64,000 bases of DNA from Oceanobacter mangrovi. GTDB lineage: Bacteria > Pseudomonadota > Gammaproteobacteria > Pseudomonadales > Oceanobacteraceae. The DNA lies in contig NZ_JAHXZR010000014.1 of assembly GCF_019740315.1 (NCBI RefSeq), positions 85,927-149,926 on the forward strand, given 5' to 3'. Made by a program: the position numbers and the translations under genes. The notes beneath the pieces are model-generated. The model was not told where the DNA came from. It saw nothing but the letters and a program-made list of their open reading frames with translations, and made no database searches. The first letter of the stretch is position 1, and each line of letters starts with the position of its first letter. Of the stretch, positions 42,809 through 51,728 are shown piece by piece.

Positions 42809-45800
42809 ATGAAGCTTTACTGGTTTTCCCTGATCGCTCTTGGCTTGTTGCAATCGATGCCAACCCGCGCCGACGATACCGAAATCTACGTTTCCACCAG
42901 CACCACAGATGCAGCCCCTAACGTGGTATTCCTGTTTGACACCTCCGGCAGTATGGATACCGACGTTACCGAAGATGGCAGCGTGGTTGGCTCTCGTCTG
43001 GACGTGGTACGCGACGCTGCGATTACCGTGTTGGGCAATGTATCAGGTATCAATATTGCGCTGGCCCGTTTTAATACCAGCGGTGACGGTGGCAAGCTTT
43101 CAACGCCGATGCTGTCTATCGACGATGACGGCGTCAAAGACCTGCTCGAATCGGTGTTGGATAACTACACCGCGTCCGGCAGCACCCCATTGACAGAAAG
43201 CCTCTATGAAATGGCCCTGTTTTATCGTGGTGGCGCCATTACCTACGGTAGCACCTCGGTCGACAGCAGCGACTCCGGGCTGTGCATGGTGTCCAGCTCA
43301 TCGACTGACAGCACAGCGTCAAGCTCTTCAACATCCAGCACGTCTTCTGCCAGCACACTAGTCGCGTCAACATCGACCAGCAGCTCGACTATGAGCCGTT
43401 CATCCAGCAGCTCAACGTCTGACGATGGCACCGGCCTGACGGCCTACAGCACGCTGGCTGACTACAGCTCAAATAACAACAACTCGAATAACAACAACTC
43501 GAATAACAACAACTCGAATAACAACAGCTCGAATAACAACAATAACTCCGGCAGTAATAACAACACCGGCGGCAGTAACAACACCGGCGGCAGTAACAAC
43601 ACCGGTGGCAGCTCTGGCTCAGATGACAGCAGCTCAGACGACAGCAGTGACGATAGCGACTCCAGCTCCAGCTGCAGTGAATACCTCAACCTCGACGACA
43701 CCAACGACGGCAGCGGCAACTATGTTTCGCCGATCACCGAGTCGTGCCAGAAAAACCACATCGTGGTATTCACCGATGGCGAACCCAACGGCGATACCGC
43801 TGCCAACTCCGCGATTCGTACCTGGCTGGCGACCCTGCCAAGCGCCGACTTCCCCAGCGATGACAACTTCAGCTCAACCTGTGGCAGCAACAGCAAGGAC
43901 GCTGACGGTGACTGCGCCGAAGAGTTGTCCTACTTCCTCTACCATGGCGACCAGAGCGAGGATCTCGATGACGACCAGGTTGTCTACGTCCACACCATTG
44001 GCGGTTTTATTGGCGACGATGATGTCGTCACCAAACTGGCTGACATGGCTGAATATGGCGGTGGTATTTCCAGTACCGGTGAAGATACTGACAGCCTGAC
44101 CGAAGCCCTCACCAAGGTATTCGCCACCATTACCGCTACCTCCGGCAGTTATGCCGCACCGGCCGCTGCTGTGAGTGCCTTTAACAACCTCGAACACCTC
44201 GACGAGCTCTACTATTCGGTATTCAAACCCTCTGAAACCGCAGCCTGGCGCGGCAACGTCAAGCGCTACCGTATCGGCTCCGACGGCACCATCTATGACC
44301 AGAACGGCGACGAGGCGGTCGACAGTGATACCGGCTACTTCTCCGAAGATGCCACCAGCTACTGGACCGAATCCGAAGACGCTCCTGATGGTGATGACGT
44401 CACTCTCGGTGGTGCTGCCCGCCGTATGGACGACGCCAGCGCCCGTAAAATTCTCACCAACTTTGTCAGCAACAATCTCACCGCTTCAGGCAACGTGGTT
44501 TCCAGTGACAACACCGATCTTTACGAGCTGAGCGCGTTTGATGATCTGGATGATGATGAAAAAAGTGATTTCCTGCTGTGGCTGTCGGGCTATGACCCGG
44601 ACTCCTCAGACGGCGACGCACGGCGAGAAATGGAAGATCCACTGCACAGCCAGCCAGTCTTGCTGACCTACGGCACCCGTACCGATAGCGATGGCAACGA
44701 CGAACCCGACGTGACCCTGTTTGTCGGCACCAACTCAGGTTACCTGCACGCCATTGACACCACCGAGGATGACCCGGCCGAACGCTTCGCCTTTATTCCA
44801 ACCGACCTGTTCAGCAGCGCATTGGCCTACTTCGATGACGCCACCAGCCGGGTCTATGGCCTCGACGGCAAAATTTCCAGTTACCACGTTGACTCAGATA
44901 ACGACGACATTATCGATTCCGATGAAGAAGCCTATCTTTACGTTGGCATGCGTCGTGGTGGCCGCAACTACTATGCGTTAGACGTTGCCGACCGCGACAA
45001 GCCAGATCTGGCCTGGACCATTGAGGGCGGCAGTGGTGACTTTGAAGAGCTCGGTCAAACCTGGTCCGAGCTAACACCCGTTACTGTGTTATGGAAAGGC
45101 AGCCAGCGCACTGTACTCTTCTTTGGCGGCGGCTATGATGAAGCCGAAGACGATAACGACGAACGCACCGAACACTCGATGGGCAACGCCGTCTTTATGG
45201 TCGACTACGCCAGTGGTGAACTGCTCTGGAAAGCCTCCAGCTCCGGTGCCAACCTCAACCTCAGCGACATGACCAGCGCCATCGTTGCCGACATTGTGCC
45301 GGTTGATTACGACAACGACGGCGACGCCGATATTCTCTACACCGCCGACCTTGGTGGCCGAATCTGGCGCTTTGACCTCAACCAGGACAGCAGTAATACC
45401 GCCACCAATGACTTCGCCAGCGGCGGTGTGATTGCCGACCTAGGTGAAGACAATACCGAAACCAACATCACCCGCTTTTTCACCACGCCGGATGTTTCCT
45501 ACATCAGTAGCGGTACCTTTGTTGACGACGATGGCAATACCTACAGCGCCGGTCGCTACCAGATTGTCATCGGTTCCGGCTATCGCGCTCACCCGCTCTA
45601 CACCACTACGGAAGACCGCATCTACATCATCAACGACTTCGACATCACCTCAGCACCAGAGGAGTACAGCGAACTCAGCCGCGATGACCTGGCCGACTAC
45701 AGCAACCTGGACAGCGCCTCCGCCAGCGACATGGTCAACGGTGTTTATTACGAACTGGATGGTGACGGTGAAAAGGTGCTGTCAGATGCAGTTACCCTCA

Positions 45801-46162
45801 GTGGCTATAGCTATGTTGCCACCTACACACCACCCGACGGTACCAGCAGCAGCTGCGAAACCGACCTCGGTAGTACCAACCTGTACACCTTCCAGCTGAA
45901 TTACAGCGTTGATGACGACGGTGAACAAACGGCCACTCTCACTGTGGACTACAGCGAACTGGACGTACCTGGCATAGCCGAGCTGTCCTCACCGCTGTAT
46001 CCGTCCAGCGACAGCGACAGCTCCGATTCCGATAGCAGCGGTGGCTCAACTACCGACAGCGGTTGTGACAACTCGGCGATTCTCGCAGTAGGTACCGTCA
46101 CCGTCCAAACCGACAACTGCCAAAGCACCATCAGCCGTACCTACTGGGAGGAGGAGGAATAA
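42809..46162 (+). CDS. pilY1: Type IV pilus tip adhesin PilY1
   Basis: 1117 residues with signal peptide (LIALGLLQSMPTRA). The N-terminal half is a von Willebrand A domain: MIDAS motif FLFDTSGSMDTD and HIVVFTDGEPNGDT. It is split by a Ser/Thr-rich then Asn-rich repeat insert (residues ~165-290). The C-terminal half is the PilY1 beta-propeller, with DYDNDGDADILYTADLGGR as the calcium site and RIWRFDLNQD. PilY1 sits at the pilus tip, senses surfaces and controls retraction. Very acidic throughout (many Asp), as in halophiles. Its low-complexity insert is listed separately. Confidence 0.93.
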   Translation: MKLYWFSLIALGLLQSMPTRADDTEIYVSTSTTDAAPNVVFLFDTSGSMDTDVTEDGSVVGSRLDVVRDAAITVLGNVSGINIALARFNTSGDGGKLSTPMLSIDDDGVKDLLESVLDNYTASGSTPLTESLYEMALFYRGGAITYGSTSVDSSDSGLCMVSSSSTDSTASSSSTSSTSSASTLVASTSTSSSTMSRSSSSSTSDDGTGLTAYSTLADYSSNNNNSNNNNSNNNNSNNNSSNNNNNSGSNNNTGGSNNTGGSNNTGGSSGSDDSSSDDSSDDSDSSSSCSEYLNLDDTNDGSGNYVSPITESCQKNHIVVFTDGEPNGDTAANSAIRTWLATLPSADFPSDDNFSSTCGSNSKDADGDCAEELSYFLYHGDQSEDLDDDQVVYVHTIGGFIGDDDVVTKLADMAEYGGGISSTGEDTDSLTEALTKVFATITATSGSYAAPAAAVSAFNNLEHLDELYYSVFKPSETAAWRGNVKRYRIGSDGTIYDQNGDEAVDSDTGYFSEDATSYWTESEDAPDGDDVTLGGAARRMDDASARKILTNFVSNNLTASGNVVSSDNTDLYELSAFDDLDDDEKSDFLLWLSGYDPDSSDGDARREMEDPLHSQPVLLTYGTRTDSDGNDEPDVTLFVGTNSGYLHAIDTTEDDPAERFAFIPTDLFSSALAYFDDATSRVYGLDGKISSYHVDSDNDDIIDSDEEAYLYVGMRRGGRNYYALDVADRDKPDLAWTIEGGSGDFEELGQTWSELTPVTVLWKGSQRTVLFFGGGYDEAEDDNDERTEHSMGNAVFMVDYASGELLWKASSSGANLNLSDMTSAIVADIVPVDYDNDGDADILYTADLGGRIWRFDLNQDSSNTATNDFASGGVIADLGEDNTETNITRFFTTPDVSYISSGTFVDDDGNTYSAGRYQIVIGSGYRAHPLYTTTEDRIYIINDFDITSAPEEYSELSRDDLADYSNLDSASASDMVNGVYYELDGDGEKVLSDAVTLSGYSYVATYTPPDGTSSSCETDLGSTNLYTFQLNYSVDDDGEQTATLTVDYSELDVPGIAELSSPLYPSSDSDSSDSDSSGGSTTDSGCDNSAILAVGTVTVQTDNCQSTISRTYWEEEE
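43469..43612 (+). repeat. In-frame repeats in pilY1: 15-bp Asn-rich and 18-bp Gly/Asn units
   Basis: From 43469 there are four 15-bp units (TCGAATAACAACAAC and close variants, coding Ser-Asn4), then a run that becomes 18-bp units coding Thr-Gly-Gly-Ser-Asn-Asn. All units are multiples of three, so changes in copy number would alter linker length without breaking the frame. The units are pure enough to slip during replication. Confidence 0.9.
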
Positions 46163-46163
46163 T

Positions 46164-46631
46164 ATGACGGCTTCACGTGGTTCCCACAGCGGCTTCACGC
46201 TGATCGAGCTGATGACCGTAATAGCCGTGATGGGGGTCATGGCCAGCATCGCTACCCCCGCGATGGCGACCTTTTTGAACAACCGCTCATCTGATGCCCT
46301 GATGCGCAAGCTGCAGACTGATCTGCAATTTGCCCGCAACTACGCCATCACCAACAAGGTCGCCGTTGAAGTCGAAGCTGATGGCGACTGGAGTGATGGC
46401 TGGGTCATTCACGAAAGCGACAGTAGCGACACCTTGCGCAGTAGCAGCACACCGGAAAACACCACCATCAGCAGCGACTTCAGCGGCAACCTGGAGTTCA
46501 ACCTGTACGGTATGGCCAGCAGCAAGGGAACCCTGACCTTGGCGGTCGACGGCTGCAAGGGCAAGCGCGCCTACCAGCTCACCCTGCCCGCCTCCGGCCA
46601 ACCGATTGTGACGGAGATCGAATGCAGCTGA
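46164..46631 (+). CDS. Type II/IV pseudopilin, FimT/FimU/GspH family
   Basis: 155 residues. HSGFTLIELMTVIAVMGVMA is a textbook prepilin cleavage site and helix (Gly|Phe, Glu at position 5). The domain that follows (LMRKLQTDLQFARNYAITNK) is the GspH/FimT pattern, ending CKGKRAYQLTLPASGQPIVT. It is a minor pilin in the initiation complex. It starts one base after the pilY1 stop and overlaps pilV by 10 bp. Confidence 0.88.
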   Translation: MTASRGSHSGFTLIELMTVIAVMGVMASIATPAMATFLNNRSSDALMRKLQTDLQFARNYAITNKVAVEVEADGDWSDGWVIHESDSSDTLRSSSTPENTTISSDFSGNLEFNLYGMASSKGTLTLAVDGCKGKRAYQLTLPASGQPIVTEIECS

Positions 46632-47272
46632 ACCGCTTCCGCTTGAGGTCTGGCAACAGGCCAGCCGCAGCCAAACCAGACCAGTCCGGCTTCAGCATGG
46701 TCGAAGTACTGGTAACCATCGCCATTTCTACCATTGGCCTGGTCGGGCTGGCGTTTGCCATGCTGGAGTCCGACCGCTACGCCCAACAGAACACCCACCG
46801 CTCGCTGGCTGCCAATATGCTGGAAGATCTCAGCAATCGTATTCGCCTCAACGCCTACGCACTGGATGCCTACGACACCAGCGGCAGCGCCTACAGCTGC
46901 GGCAGCGCCCCGGCCCGTTGCGCGGCCTACAACAGCGGCACTGCACACGTGGACGCCGACAGCTGTGACGCCGAAACCCTCGCCGCCTACGACCTGTGGG
47001 CCACCGCCTGTAGTTCCGGCAGCAGTGACAGCGACGCTGACTATACCTTCGCCAGCAGTGCGGACTTTTTGCCCAACCCGCAGCTGATCGTCACCATCAC
47101 CGACGCCGTTGGCTACGACGGCAGTTCCAGCCAAGTGGTACTGTCGCTGAGTTGGGATGTCCGCAACGGCGGCCAGGACAGCAGTGGCAATACCGTCTAC
47201 ACCAACACCGACGACATCGAGACCCGCACCGAAACCATCTCTACGGAGTTCAGCCTGTGGCCAGAAGACTAA
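46622..47272 (+). CDS. pilV: Type IV pilus modification/minor pilin PilV
   Basis: 216 residues. QSGFSMVEVLVTIAISTIGL is the prepilin site and helix of PilV (Gly|Phe, Glu5), with ESDRYAQQNTHRSLAANMLE following. The C-terminus carries several cysteines. It overlaps FimU-like by 10 bp and pilW by 16 bp, so the three are translationally linked. Confidence 0.88.
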   Translation: MQLNRFRLRSGNRPAAAKPDQSGFSMVEVLVTIAISTIGLVGLAFAMLESDRYAQQNTHRSLAANMLEDLSNRIRLNAYALDAYDTSGSAYSCGSAPARCAAYNSGTAHVDADSCDAETLAAYDLWATACSSGSSDSDADYTFASSADFLPNPQLIVTITDAVGYDGSSSQVVLSLSWDVRNGGQDSSGNTVYTNTDDIETRTETISTEFSLWPED

Positions 47273-48054
47273 CCAGCCAGCGTGGTATGTCGCTGATTGA
47301 GCTGATGATTGCCGGACTGATCTCGCTGATCATTTCCATGGTCGTGATGCAGCTGATGATCGGCAGCAACCGCAGCAACAGCCGTATCGATGGCATGTCG
47401 CAAACCCAGGAGAACGCCAGCTTTGCCATCAACTGGTTGTCACAAAAAATTCGCCGCGGCGGCTACAGCCCCTACACCAGCGTAATTCCAGACCGCATTG
47501 TGATGGACGCCTGCGACAGCCAGGTCAACCCCCCTGACGCCGACGCCTACTGCTCCTACGACAGCACCGACAGCCCGGATCAACTGGCCATCGAACGCGT
47601 CAGCGCCAATGGCACCACCTGCAGCGGCGCCAGTCTGGAAGACCTGGGCGTGGATGAAACCGATCTGGTGATAGACGTGTTTTGGGTCGAACGGGACAGT
47701 GGCGAAAACGACGACGAATACGATGATCTGCTGAAATGCGCCAGCTACACTGACTCCGGCAGCCTGATCGACAGTGTCCAGACACTCGCCAGCGGCATTG
47801 AAGACTTCCAGGTGTTATACGCCACCAGCGCAACATCCGGCTTTGTACCGCTGGATTCTGTCAGCGACCTGTCGGCGGTCACCGCCATCCGTATTGGCGT
47901 ACTCGCCCGCGCCTTCAGCGACGCCGCCCAGATCGACGGCAGCCGTAGCTACATAGTGCTCGACGGCGACCCGCAGCTATTCGACGACGGCGTATTACGG
48001 CAAATCTTCGAAAATACGATTTACCTGATGAATGCGGAGAATGTGGGAGGATAA
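47257..48054 (+). CDS. pilW: Type IV pilus minor pilin PilW
   Basis: 265 residues from a GTG at 47257, chosen because GGAG is eight bases upstream and the next ATG would remove the leader. The N-terminus ARRLTSQRGMSLIELMIAGL gives Gly|Met cleavage with Glu5. The body has CDSQVNPPDADAYCSYDSTD and ends MNAENVGG. Last gene of the operon; no pilE gene follows. A perfect palindrome 20 bp downstream (48075-48090) may end transcription. Confidence 0.88.
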   Translation: MARRLTSQRGMSLIELMIAGLISLIISMVVMQLMIGSNRSNSRIDGMSQTQENASFAINWLSQKIRRGGYSPYTSVIPDRIVMDACDSQVNPPDADAYCSYDSTDSPDQLAIERVSANGTTCSGASLEDLGVDETDLVIDVFWVERDSGENDDEYDDLLKCASYTDSGSLIDSVQTLASGIEDFQVLYATSATSGFVPLDSVSDLSAVTAIRIGVLARAFSDAAQIDGSRSYIVLDGDPQLFDDGVLRQIFENTIYLMNAENVGG

Positions 48055-48074
48055 CGCCCGTCGGATGGCACTTG

Positions 48075-48090
48075 TCCAGGCATGCCTGGA
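48075..48090. repeat. 16-bp palindrome with GGCATGCC core, copy 2
   Basis: TCCAGGCATGCCTGGA, perfect palindrome followed by CCCTAC, the second copy of the element at 3381-3396. It sits 21 bp after pilW. A further palindrome GATCATGATC follows at 48097. Confidence 0.6.
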
Positions 48091-48206
48091 CCCTACGATC
48101 ATGATCGTCCAACACCAAACGCAGGATCGGCCATGCCCATCGTGATTGTCCAATCACCGAGCGTAGGATGGGCCGTACCAATCCTGCCAGAACCTTTCGC
48201 TTCCGT

Positions 48207-49247
48207 TTATTGCAACGACCGCTGTTGCAAGGTTTCAGAAGGTAATTCACCGAACTGGGTGCGGTAGTCCTTGGCGAACTGGCTCATATGCCAGAAGCCC
48301 CATTGGCTGGCAATGTCGGCGATGCTGGTCTGGCTCACGGCCATTCCGCCAGATCTGGCAGCGGCTCGCACCAATGCCCTTCGCACCCCATTCAAACGCG
48401 ATACCCGCAGGTATTTGATAGGACTAATGCCTAGAATACTCTGGAAGCTGTATTGCAATGTTCGACGGCTGACGTTGGCGCTTTCGCACAGGTCGGTGAC
48501 GGTAAATGGCTGGTCCGGCTGGCTGTCGATCAGCGCGCAAACCTGGTCAACCACCTGCTTGCGATGCTGATAGCTGGGCGTGGCACACGGTTGTGGCTGT
48601 TCTTCTTTCAACAACTCCAATACCGTCATCATCAAGACATCCCGGGACATACGATTGCGGCCACGAGGGTCTTGCTGGTTGAGCAAGCGCGCCAGAATAT
48701 AGCGGGCATCGTCGAGAGTCTGTTGCGGAATCGCCCGTCTACCCGGCCCTTGCGCCAGTCGATCAGAAATCTCTACGCCATGAATCACCGCCAGCGCCTG
48801 CAGGGCGTCGCGTTGCACCACCATGCCGTAAAGCTGGTATTGCTCCGGGGTTGAAAGCTGGAAATCGTGGCTGCCTGGCTGGCACATCAAGGCACCATCT
48901 CCCACTGCCAGTCCGTTGATACGGCAGTCAGGCTGCTGTGCCAACGGAATGCCGAGCCACACCGAGTCTGGCCATACAACACATTTTTGTTGCAGCGCCT
49001 GGCTGGTGTCTTCACGGAACACCTGCAGATTATCGAACGGTAGTTCGATGATCTGGCCGTGAAATTCCCCGGCGCTGACCTGGTCGTATTGCTGTTGCCA
49101 GTTCGTCAGATTACTGGCGTGCAAATCGGCGTCCCTTGCCTCCCTATGCTGAAGCGTTACGCACTCCATTGGTGCATCGTTACCCAATGTTGCACTCACC
49201 GGAAAACCCTCAATATCAAATTCGCGCAAAACCAACATTGATGACAT
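48207..49247 (-). CDS. AraC-family regulator of ethanolamine use (EutR-like)
   Basis: 346 residues. The C-terminal DNA-binding part has FTVTDLCESANVSRRTLQYS and SIADIASQWGFWHMSQFAKD with the end YRTQFGELPSETLQQ. The N-terminal ~200 residues form a sensor domain lacking a family name I can give. The gene is divergent from eutB across 123 bp, so it probably activates eutBC-eat in answer to ethanolamine and cobalamin, as EutR does in enteric bacteria. The sequence is only distantly like EutR in the sensor half. The stop lies in the region just after the palindromes. Confidence 0.85.
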   Translation of the reverse strand: MSSMLVLREFDIEGFPVSATLGNDAPMECVTLQHREARDADLHASNLTNWQQQYDQVSAGEFHGQIIELPFDNLQVFREDTSQALQQKCVVWPDSVWLGIPLAQQPDCRINGLAVGDGALMCQPGSHDFQLSTPEQYQLYGMVVQRDALQALAVIHGVEISDRLAQGPGRRAIPQQTLDDARYILARLLNQQDPRGRNRMSRDVLMMTVLELLKEEQPQPCATPSYQHRKQVVDQVCALIDSQPDQPFTVTDLCESANVSRRTLQYSFQSILGISPIKYLRVSRLNGVRRALVRAAARSGGMAVSQTSIADIASQWGFWHMSQFAKDYRTQFGELPSETLQQRSLQ

Positions 49248-49370
49248 TTTTAAGTCATTGATTTTTATGCAAATTTTACTTTTGCCAAAATTCGATAACG
49301 ACTGATCGTTACATTAATGACAATGACTGGAGCAAAACCCATGCCCTAAAACAGTCGGGAGCCGTGCACC

Positions 49371-50804
49371 ATGACTACGGATAAACAGCCAGCAGACAGT
49401 CAACGCAGCCGTTACCAGCACCGCGTTGGTCAGCGAACCTATCATTTTCGGGATCTCGCCGATCTGATGGCCAAGGCCACTCCGGCCCGCTCCGGTGATC
49501 GGCTGGCCGGTGTGGCGGCTCACAACGCTGAAGAACGCGCAGTGGCCCAGATGGCGTTGGCAGAAGTGCCGCTGAAAACCTTCCTGCAGGAAGCGTTGGT
49601 GCCTTATGAGGACGACGAAGTTACCCGGCTGATTATCGACGATCACGATGCCGTGGCCTTTGAGCCTATTGCCCACCTGACCGTGGGGGATTTTCGCGAC
49701 TGGCTGCTGAGTGACTTCGCCACGCCAGCCATACTTGAACGCATCCGCGCCGGAGTAACGCCGGAAATGGCCGCAGCCGTCAGCAAGATCATGCGCAATC
49801 AGGACCTGATTCTGGTGGCGAAAAAATGCCATGTGAAAAGCGCGTTCCGTAACACCATTGGTTTGCCCGGCCATATGTCGACCCGGCTGCAGCCCAATCA
49901 CCCGACCGACGACACCAGCGGCATTGCCGCCAGCATTCTTGATGGCCTGCTGTACGCCAACGGCGACGCGGTCATTGGTATCAACCCGGCCACCGACAAC
50001 GTGCCGCAGGCCTGTCGTTTGATCAACATGATGGCCGAGGTGATTGATCACTACGAAATCCCTACCCAGTCGTGTGTTCTAACGCACGTTACCAATACCA
50101 TCGAAGCGATCGAACAAGGCGCTCCGGTGGATCTGGTATTCCAGTCGATTGGCGGCACCCAGGCCACCAACGACAGCTTTGGTTTCAACCTCGCTACCCT
50201 GGCGGAAGCACAGGACGCAGCGCTGTCGCTCAAACGCGGCACCGTTGGCGATAACGTCATGTACTTCGAAACCGGCCAGGGCAGCGCGTTGTCAGCGAAC
50301 GCCCATCACGGTCTAGACCAGCAGACTTGTGAGGCCCGCGCCTATGCGGTGGCTCGCAAGTTTCGCCCACTGTTGGTCAACACCGTGGTGGGTTTTATCG
50401 GCCCTGAATACCTCTATGACGGCAAGGAAATTACCCGCGCCGGGCTGGAAGACCACTTTTGCGCCAAGCTGCTGGGCCTGCCGATGGGCTGTGACGTTTG
50501 TTACACCAACCATGCCAACGCCGACCAGAACGATATGGACAACCTGATGACCCTGCTGGGGGTTGCCGGTTGCACCTTCATCATGGGCATTCCCGGTTCC
50601 GACGACATCATGCTGAACTACCAGACCACCTCGTTCCACGATGCCCTGTATGCACGCCGGGCGCTGGGCCTGAAACCGGCACCGGAATTCGCCGCCTGGC
50701 TTGAAAAGATCCAGATCTTCCGTGACGGCGGCAGCTTTACTTTGAATAACCAGTTACCTGATCTCTTCCAGCGTTCACTGGGCAACCTGTTGGGAGGTTA
50801 CTGA
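49371..50804 (+). CDS. eutB: Ethanolamine ammonia-lyase, large subunit
   Basis: 477 residues, normal for the family. TIM barrel that with coenzyme B12 converts ethanolamine to acetaldehyde and ammonia. Family marks: RDLADLMAKATPARSGDRLA, GLPGHMSTRLQPNHPTDD, DAVIGINPATDNVPQACRLI and GADQNDMDNLMTLLG-like CYTNHANADQNDMDN. ATG chosen at 49371 with GGGAG upstream. Overlaps eutC by one base. No microcompartment shell genes are present, so the reaction takes place in the open cytoplasm and serves nitrogen or carbon supply. Confidence 0.96.
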   Translation: MTTDKQPADSQRSRYQHRVGQRTYHFRDLADLMAKATPARSGDRLAGVAAHNAEERAVAQMALAEVPLKTFLQEALVPYEDDEVTRLIIDDHDAVAFEPIAHLTVGDFRDWLLSDFATPAILERIRAGVTPEMAAAVSKIMRNQDLILVAKKCHVKSAFRNTIGLPGHMSTRLQPNHPTDDTSGIAASILDGLLYANGDAVIGINPATDNVPQACRLINMMAEVIDHYEIPTQSCVLTHVTNTIEAIEQGAPVDLVFQSIGGTQATNDSFGFNLATLAEAQDAALSLKRGTVGDNVMYFETGQGSALSANAHHGLDQQTCEARAYAVARKFRPLLVNTVVGFIGPEYLYDGKEITRAGLEDHFCAKLLGLPMGCDVCYTNHANADQNDMDNLMTLLGVAGCTFIMGIPGSDDIMLNYQTTSFHDALYARRALGLKPAPEFAAWLEKIQIFRDGGSFTLNNQLPDLFQRSLGNLLGGY

Positions 50805-51709
50805 TGAACAAACATTGCAATGGCACCACACCGCCTCAGGGCACCAGCTCTGAACAGCGTTTGGCTGCCAACGACAGCCCGGTAACCGACAATCCCTGGG
50901 AAAGCCTGCGCCGGTTTACCGATGCCCGTATTGGCCTTGGCCGCGCCGGTATCAGTGTACCGACCAAACACTTGATGGAATTCCAGCTGGCCCATGCCCG
51001 GGCCCAGGATGCGGTTCACAGCCCACTGCCAACTGAACAGCTGATAGATAACCTGATTCAGCAGCCATGGTGTCCGGCCGGGATACCATTCCAGCTACAC
51101 AGTCAGGCCGACAGCCGCGCCGTTTATCTGCAACGCCCGGACCTCGGCCGCCAGCTGAATTCCAGCTCGCAACAGCTCTTGCAAGACCATCACAAGCCAA
51201 CCGCCAAAGCCGAGCCATACGATCTGGCGATTGCGATTGTCGACGGCCTGTCGTCACGCGCCATCGAAGACAACTGTGTGCCTTTTCTGAGCCAGCTGAT
51301 TCCGGCTCTGACCAGCCATAGCAATCCCTGGTCAATCGCCCCGCTGGCACTTGTAGAACAAGGCCGCGTCGCCATTGGCGATCATGTTGGTGAGTTATTG
51401 AAGGCCCGTTGTGTGCTGGTATTGGTCGGTGAACGGCCAGGCCTCAGCTCGCCCGACAGCATGGGCCTGTATCTGACCTGGAACCCGCAGGTTGGCCGCA
51501 CCGATGCCTGGCGCAACTGCATTTCGAACGTCCGTCCAGCCGGTCTCAAATACCCGGATGCGGTACGTAAAACCCTGTATTTGATGGAAGAAGCCCGCGC
51601 CCGCGAAGTCTCCGGTGTGCAGCTGAAAGACCGTACCGATGATTCGGTGCTTGAGCAGGATGGCTCTACCCCAAGTCATAACCATAACTTTCTGATTAGC
51701 CACGACTAA
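50804..51709 (+). CDS. eutC: Ethanolamine ammonia-lyase, small subunit
   Basis: 301 residues. WESLRRFTDARIGLGRAGIS, HARAQDAVHSPL and LAIAIVDGLSSRAIEDNCVP are EutC marks, with the cobalamin-facing GDHVGELLKARCVLVLVGER and the C-terminal CISNVRPAGLKYPDAVRKTL. It forms the active alpha6-beta6 enzyme with EutB. The start shares a base with the eutB stop (TGATGA region), a coupled pair. Confidence 0.95.
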   Translation: MNKHCNGTTPPQGTSSEQRLAANDSPVTDNPWESLRRFTDARIGLGRAGISVPTKHLMEFQLAHARAQDAVHSPLPTEQLIDNLIQQPWCPAGIPFQLHSQADSRAVYLQRPDLGRQLNSSSQQLLQDHHKPTAKAEPYDLAIAIVDGLSSRAIEDNCVPFLSQLIPALTSHSNPWSIAPLALVEQGRVAIGDHVGELLKARCVLVLVGERPGLSSPDSMGLYLTWNPQVGRTDAWRNCISNVRPAGLKYPDAVRKTLYLMEEARAREVSGVQLKDRTDDSVLEQDGSTPSHNHNFLISHD

Positions 51710-51728
51710 TCTACTTCGAGGTATAACC

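Noticed and set aside
43469..43612. Possible CRISPR or noncoding satellite in pilY1
   Set aside because: The units keep the reading frame and code a low-complexity linker in a clear PilY1 protein.
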